NCBI RefSeq assembly: GCF_000768345.1
Contig: NZ_AVPS01000004.1
Location: forward strand, 248,001-312,000
Direction of reading: 5' to 3'
Origin: Lysobacter concretionis Ko07 = DSM 16239
GTDB taxonomy: Bacteria; Pseudomonadota; Gammaproteobacteria; Xanthomonadales; Xanthomonadaceae
DNA length: 64,000 nt
The position numbers were made by a program, and so were the translations under genes. Positions 63,501 through 64,000 of the stretch are shown one piece after another. A model generated the notes under the pieces. That model worked only from the letters and a program-made list of their open reading frames with translations. It searched no databases and was not told the origin of the DNA. Numbering within the stretch: the stretch's first letter is position 1; every line of letters starts with the position of its first letter.

Positions 63501-63818
63501 TCAACCCCGGGGAACGAATGAGAAGTAGGGCATCGCGAGGGAGCCGTGATGCCATCGCGAGCTCGTCCCTGTAGAGCGCGTGGGAGTGGAGTCTGTTGCG
63601 GTGGAGCTGGTTGAAAGGGAGCCGGAATCGCTCGCCGGGGTCGCATGCCCCATGGCATCGGCCAACAGGGCGTCGGTGTCGAGCCCGGTGATCCGGGTAG
63701 CATCCTGGCCGATCGGCGAAAGGTCGGATGGGGCCGGCGACGCCAGTACCAGCACGGCGACCAGCAGGGCGCCACTGGCGACCAGTGCGGAAAGCGTGTT
63801 GTTGATCTCGCGGTTCAT
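63501..63818 (-). CDS. Small hypothetical membrane protein heading the operon
   Basis: A 105-residue protein. One helix at about residues 9-28 (LSALVASGALLVAVLVLASP) is followed by a Ser/Thr-rich, probably extracytoplasmic tail. AGGA about eight bases before the ATG at 63818 decides for that start over a GTG at 63824. It has no recognised family and is first in the six-gene operon, directly after the promoter. Confidence 0.6.
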   Translation of the reverse strand: MNREINNTLSALVASGALLVAVLVLASPAPSDLSPIGQDATRITGLDTDALLADAMGHATPASDSGSLSTSSTATDSTPTRSTGTSSRWHHGSLAMPYFSFVPRG

Positions 63819-63847
63819 GGGCACATCCTGCTGATTGGTCAGTCGGT

Positions 63848-63885
63848 GTTGTATGCAACTATAACACTAAGACACGCAGCGTCAA
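63848..63885 (-). promoter_or_regulatory. Promoter and possible operator of the YtrA operon
   Basis: Minus strand: TTGACG (63880-63885), 16-base spacer, TATAGT (63858-63863). GTTGTATGCAAC (63848-63859), an inverted repeat GTTG/CAAC, overlaps the -10 region and could be the YtrA operator. The ATG of the first gene is 40 bases downstream. Confidence 0.6.
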
Positions 63886-63941
63886 CTAGTTTTTCGCATG
63901 ACAAAAGACATACTTGGCCGCCGCCCTCTGCAGATACCGCC

Positions 63942-64000
63942 ATGCGCCGTCTTGCCTTCCCCGTTGCCGCCATCGCCGCCATCGCCGCCATCGCCGGCAC
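63942..64000 (+). CDS. Start of an exported protein (truncated by the window edge)
   Basis: MRRLAFPVAAIAAIAAIAG reads as an N-terminal signal peptide: basic start, then a hydrophobic Ala/Ile stretch encoded by a GCCGCCATC triplicate. The gene runs out of the window. It is divergent from the YtrA operon. Little more can be said. Confidence 0.45.
   Translation, partial: MRRLAFPVAAIAAIAAIAG

Overview
The window reads as a chromosomal segment of a high-GC gammaproteobacterium of the family Xanthomonadaceae (Lysobacteraceae), most like Lysobacter or Luteimonas. The grounds are the gene families and their order (serC-aroA with a pheA remnant between them, smc-zipA-ligA, mtnA-gyrA, roxA next to sucABlpd), a natural Gln83 in GyrA, several GTAG-type REP hairpins, PilH, and a YtrA-type GntR/ABC operon. 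No phage, plasmid, CRISPR, rRNA or tRNA signal was seen. Almost everything is housekeeping chromosome; the odd items are local.

Layout. 0-2.6 kb: recD and a class III sirtuin, converging on an EamA exporter. 3.5-11.2 kb: clade-2 catalase katE, an aromatic/aspartate aminotransferase with speD, then a cyanide-insensitive bd oxidase (cydAB plus a 45-residue DUF2474 subunit). 11.2-16.2 kb: a membrane Mrr-like protein, a PHA-granule-type protein and an FHA membrane protein, then serC-(pheA remnant)-aroA. 16.3-24 kb: a giant symporter-type hybrid histidine kinase and a LuxR response regulator flanking a HlyD/ABC exporter. 24-30 kb: a 3-hydroxybutyrate oligomer hydrolase lipoprotein, then the minus-strand operon scpA-scpB-rluB.

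30-40 kb: yciI, smc, zipA, a small membrane protein, ligA, epmA and mtnA, a cluster for chromosome segregation, division, replication and translation factors. 40-48 kb: gyrA, a ferritin-like protein with a peroxiredoxin, cbpA, pilH, a YhdH-type reductase and a LOG-family protein. 48-54 kb: the 2-oxoglutarate dehydrogenase operon sucA-sucB-lpdA, with a hairpin or palindrome in each intergenic gap and a strong terminator. 54-59 kb: roxA with a GNAT gene, purB and fumC. 59-64 kb: a six-gene minus-strand operon (small membrane protein, YtrA-type GntR, ABC ATPase, ABC permease, GSGD-repeat exported protein, YggN-like lipoprotein), and at the edge the start of a divergent exported protein.

Genes that work together: SMC with ScpA and ScpB are encoded within 6 kb; CydA, CydB and DUF2474 form one oxidase; SucA, SucB and Lpd form one TCA complex that feeds toward FumC; the hybrid kinase and the LuxR regulator look like an MxtR/ErdR-type pair for acetate/energy metabolism. 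The most informative anomaly is pheA, reduced to about 70 codons between serC and aroA while the tight junctions are kept and a 15-bp tandem duplication sits near the presumed deletion scar.
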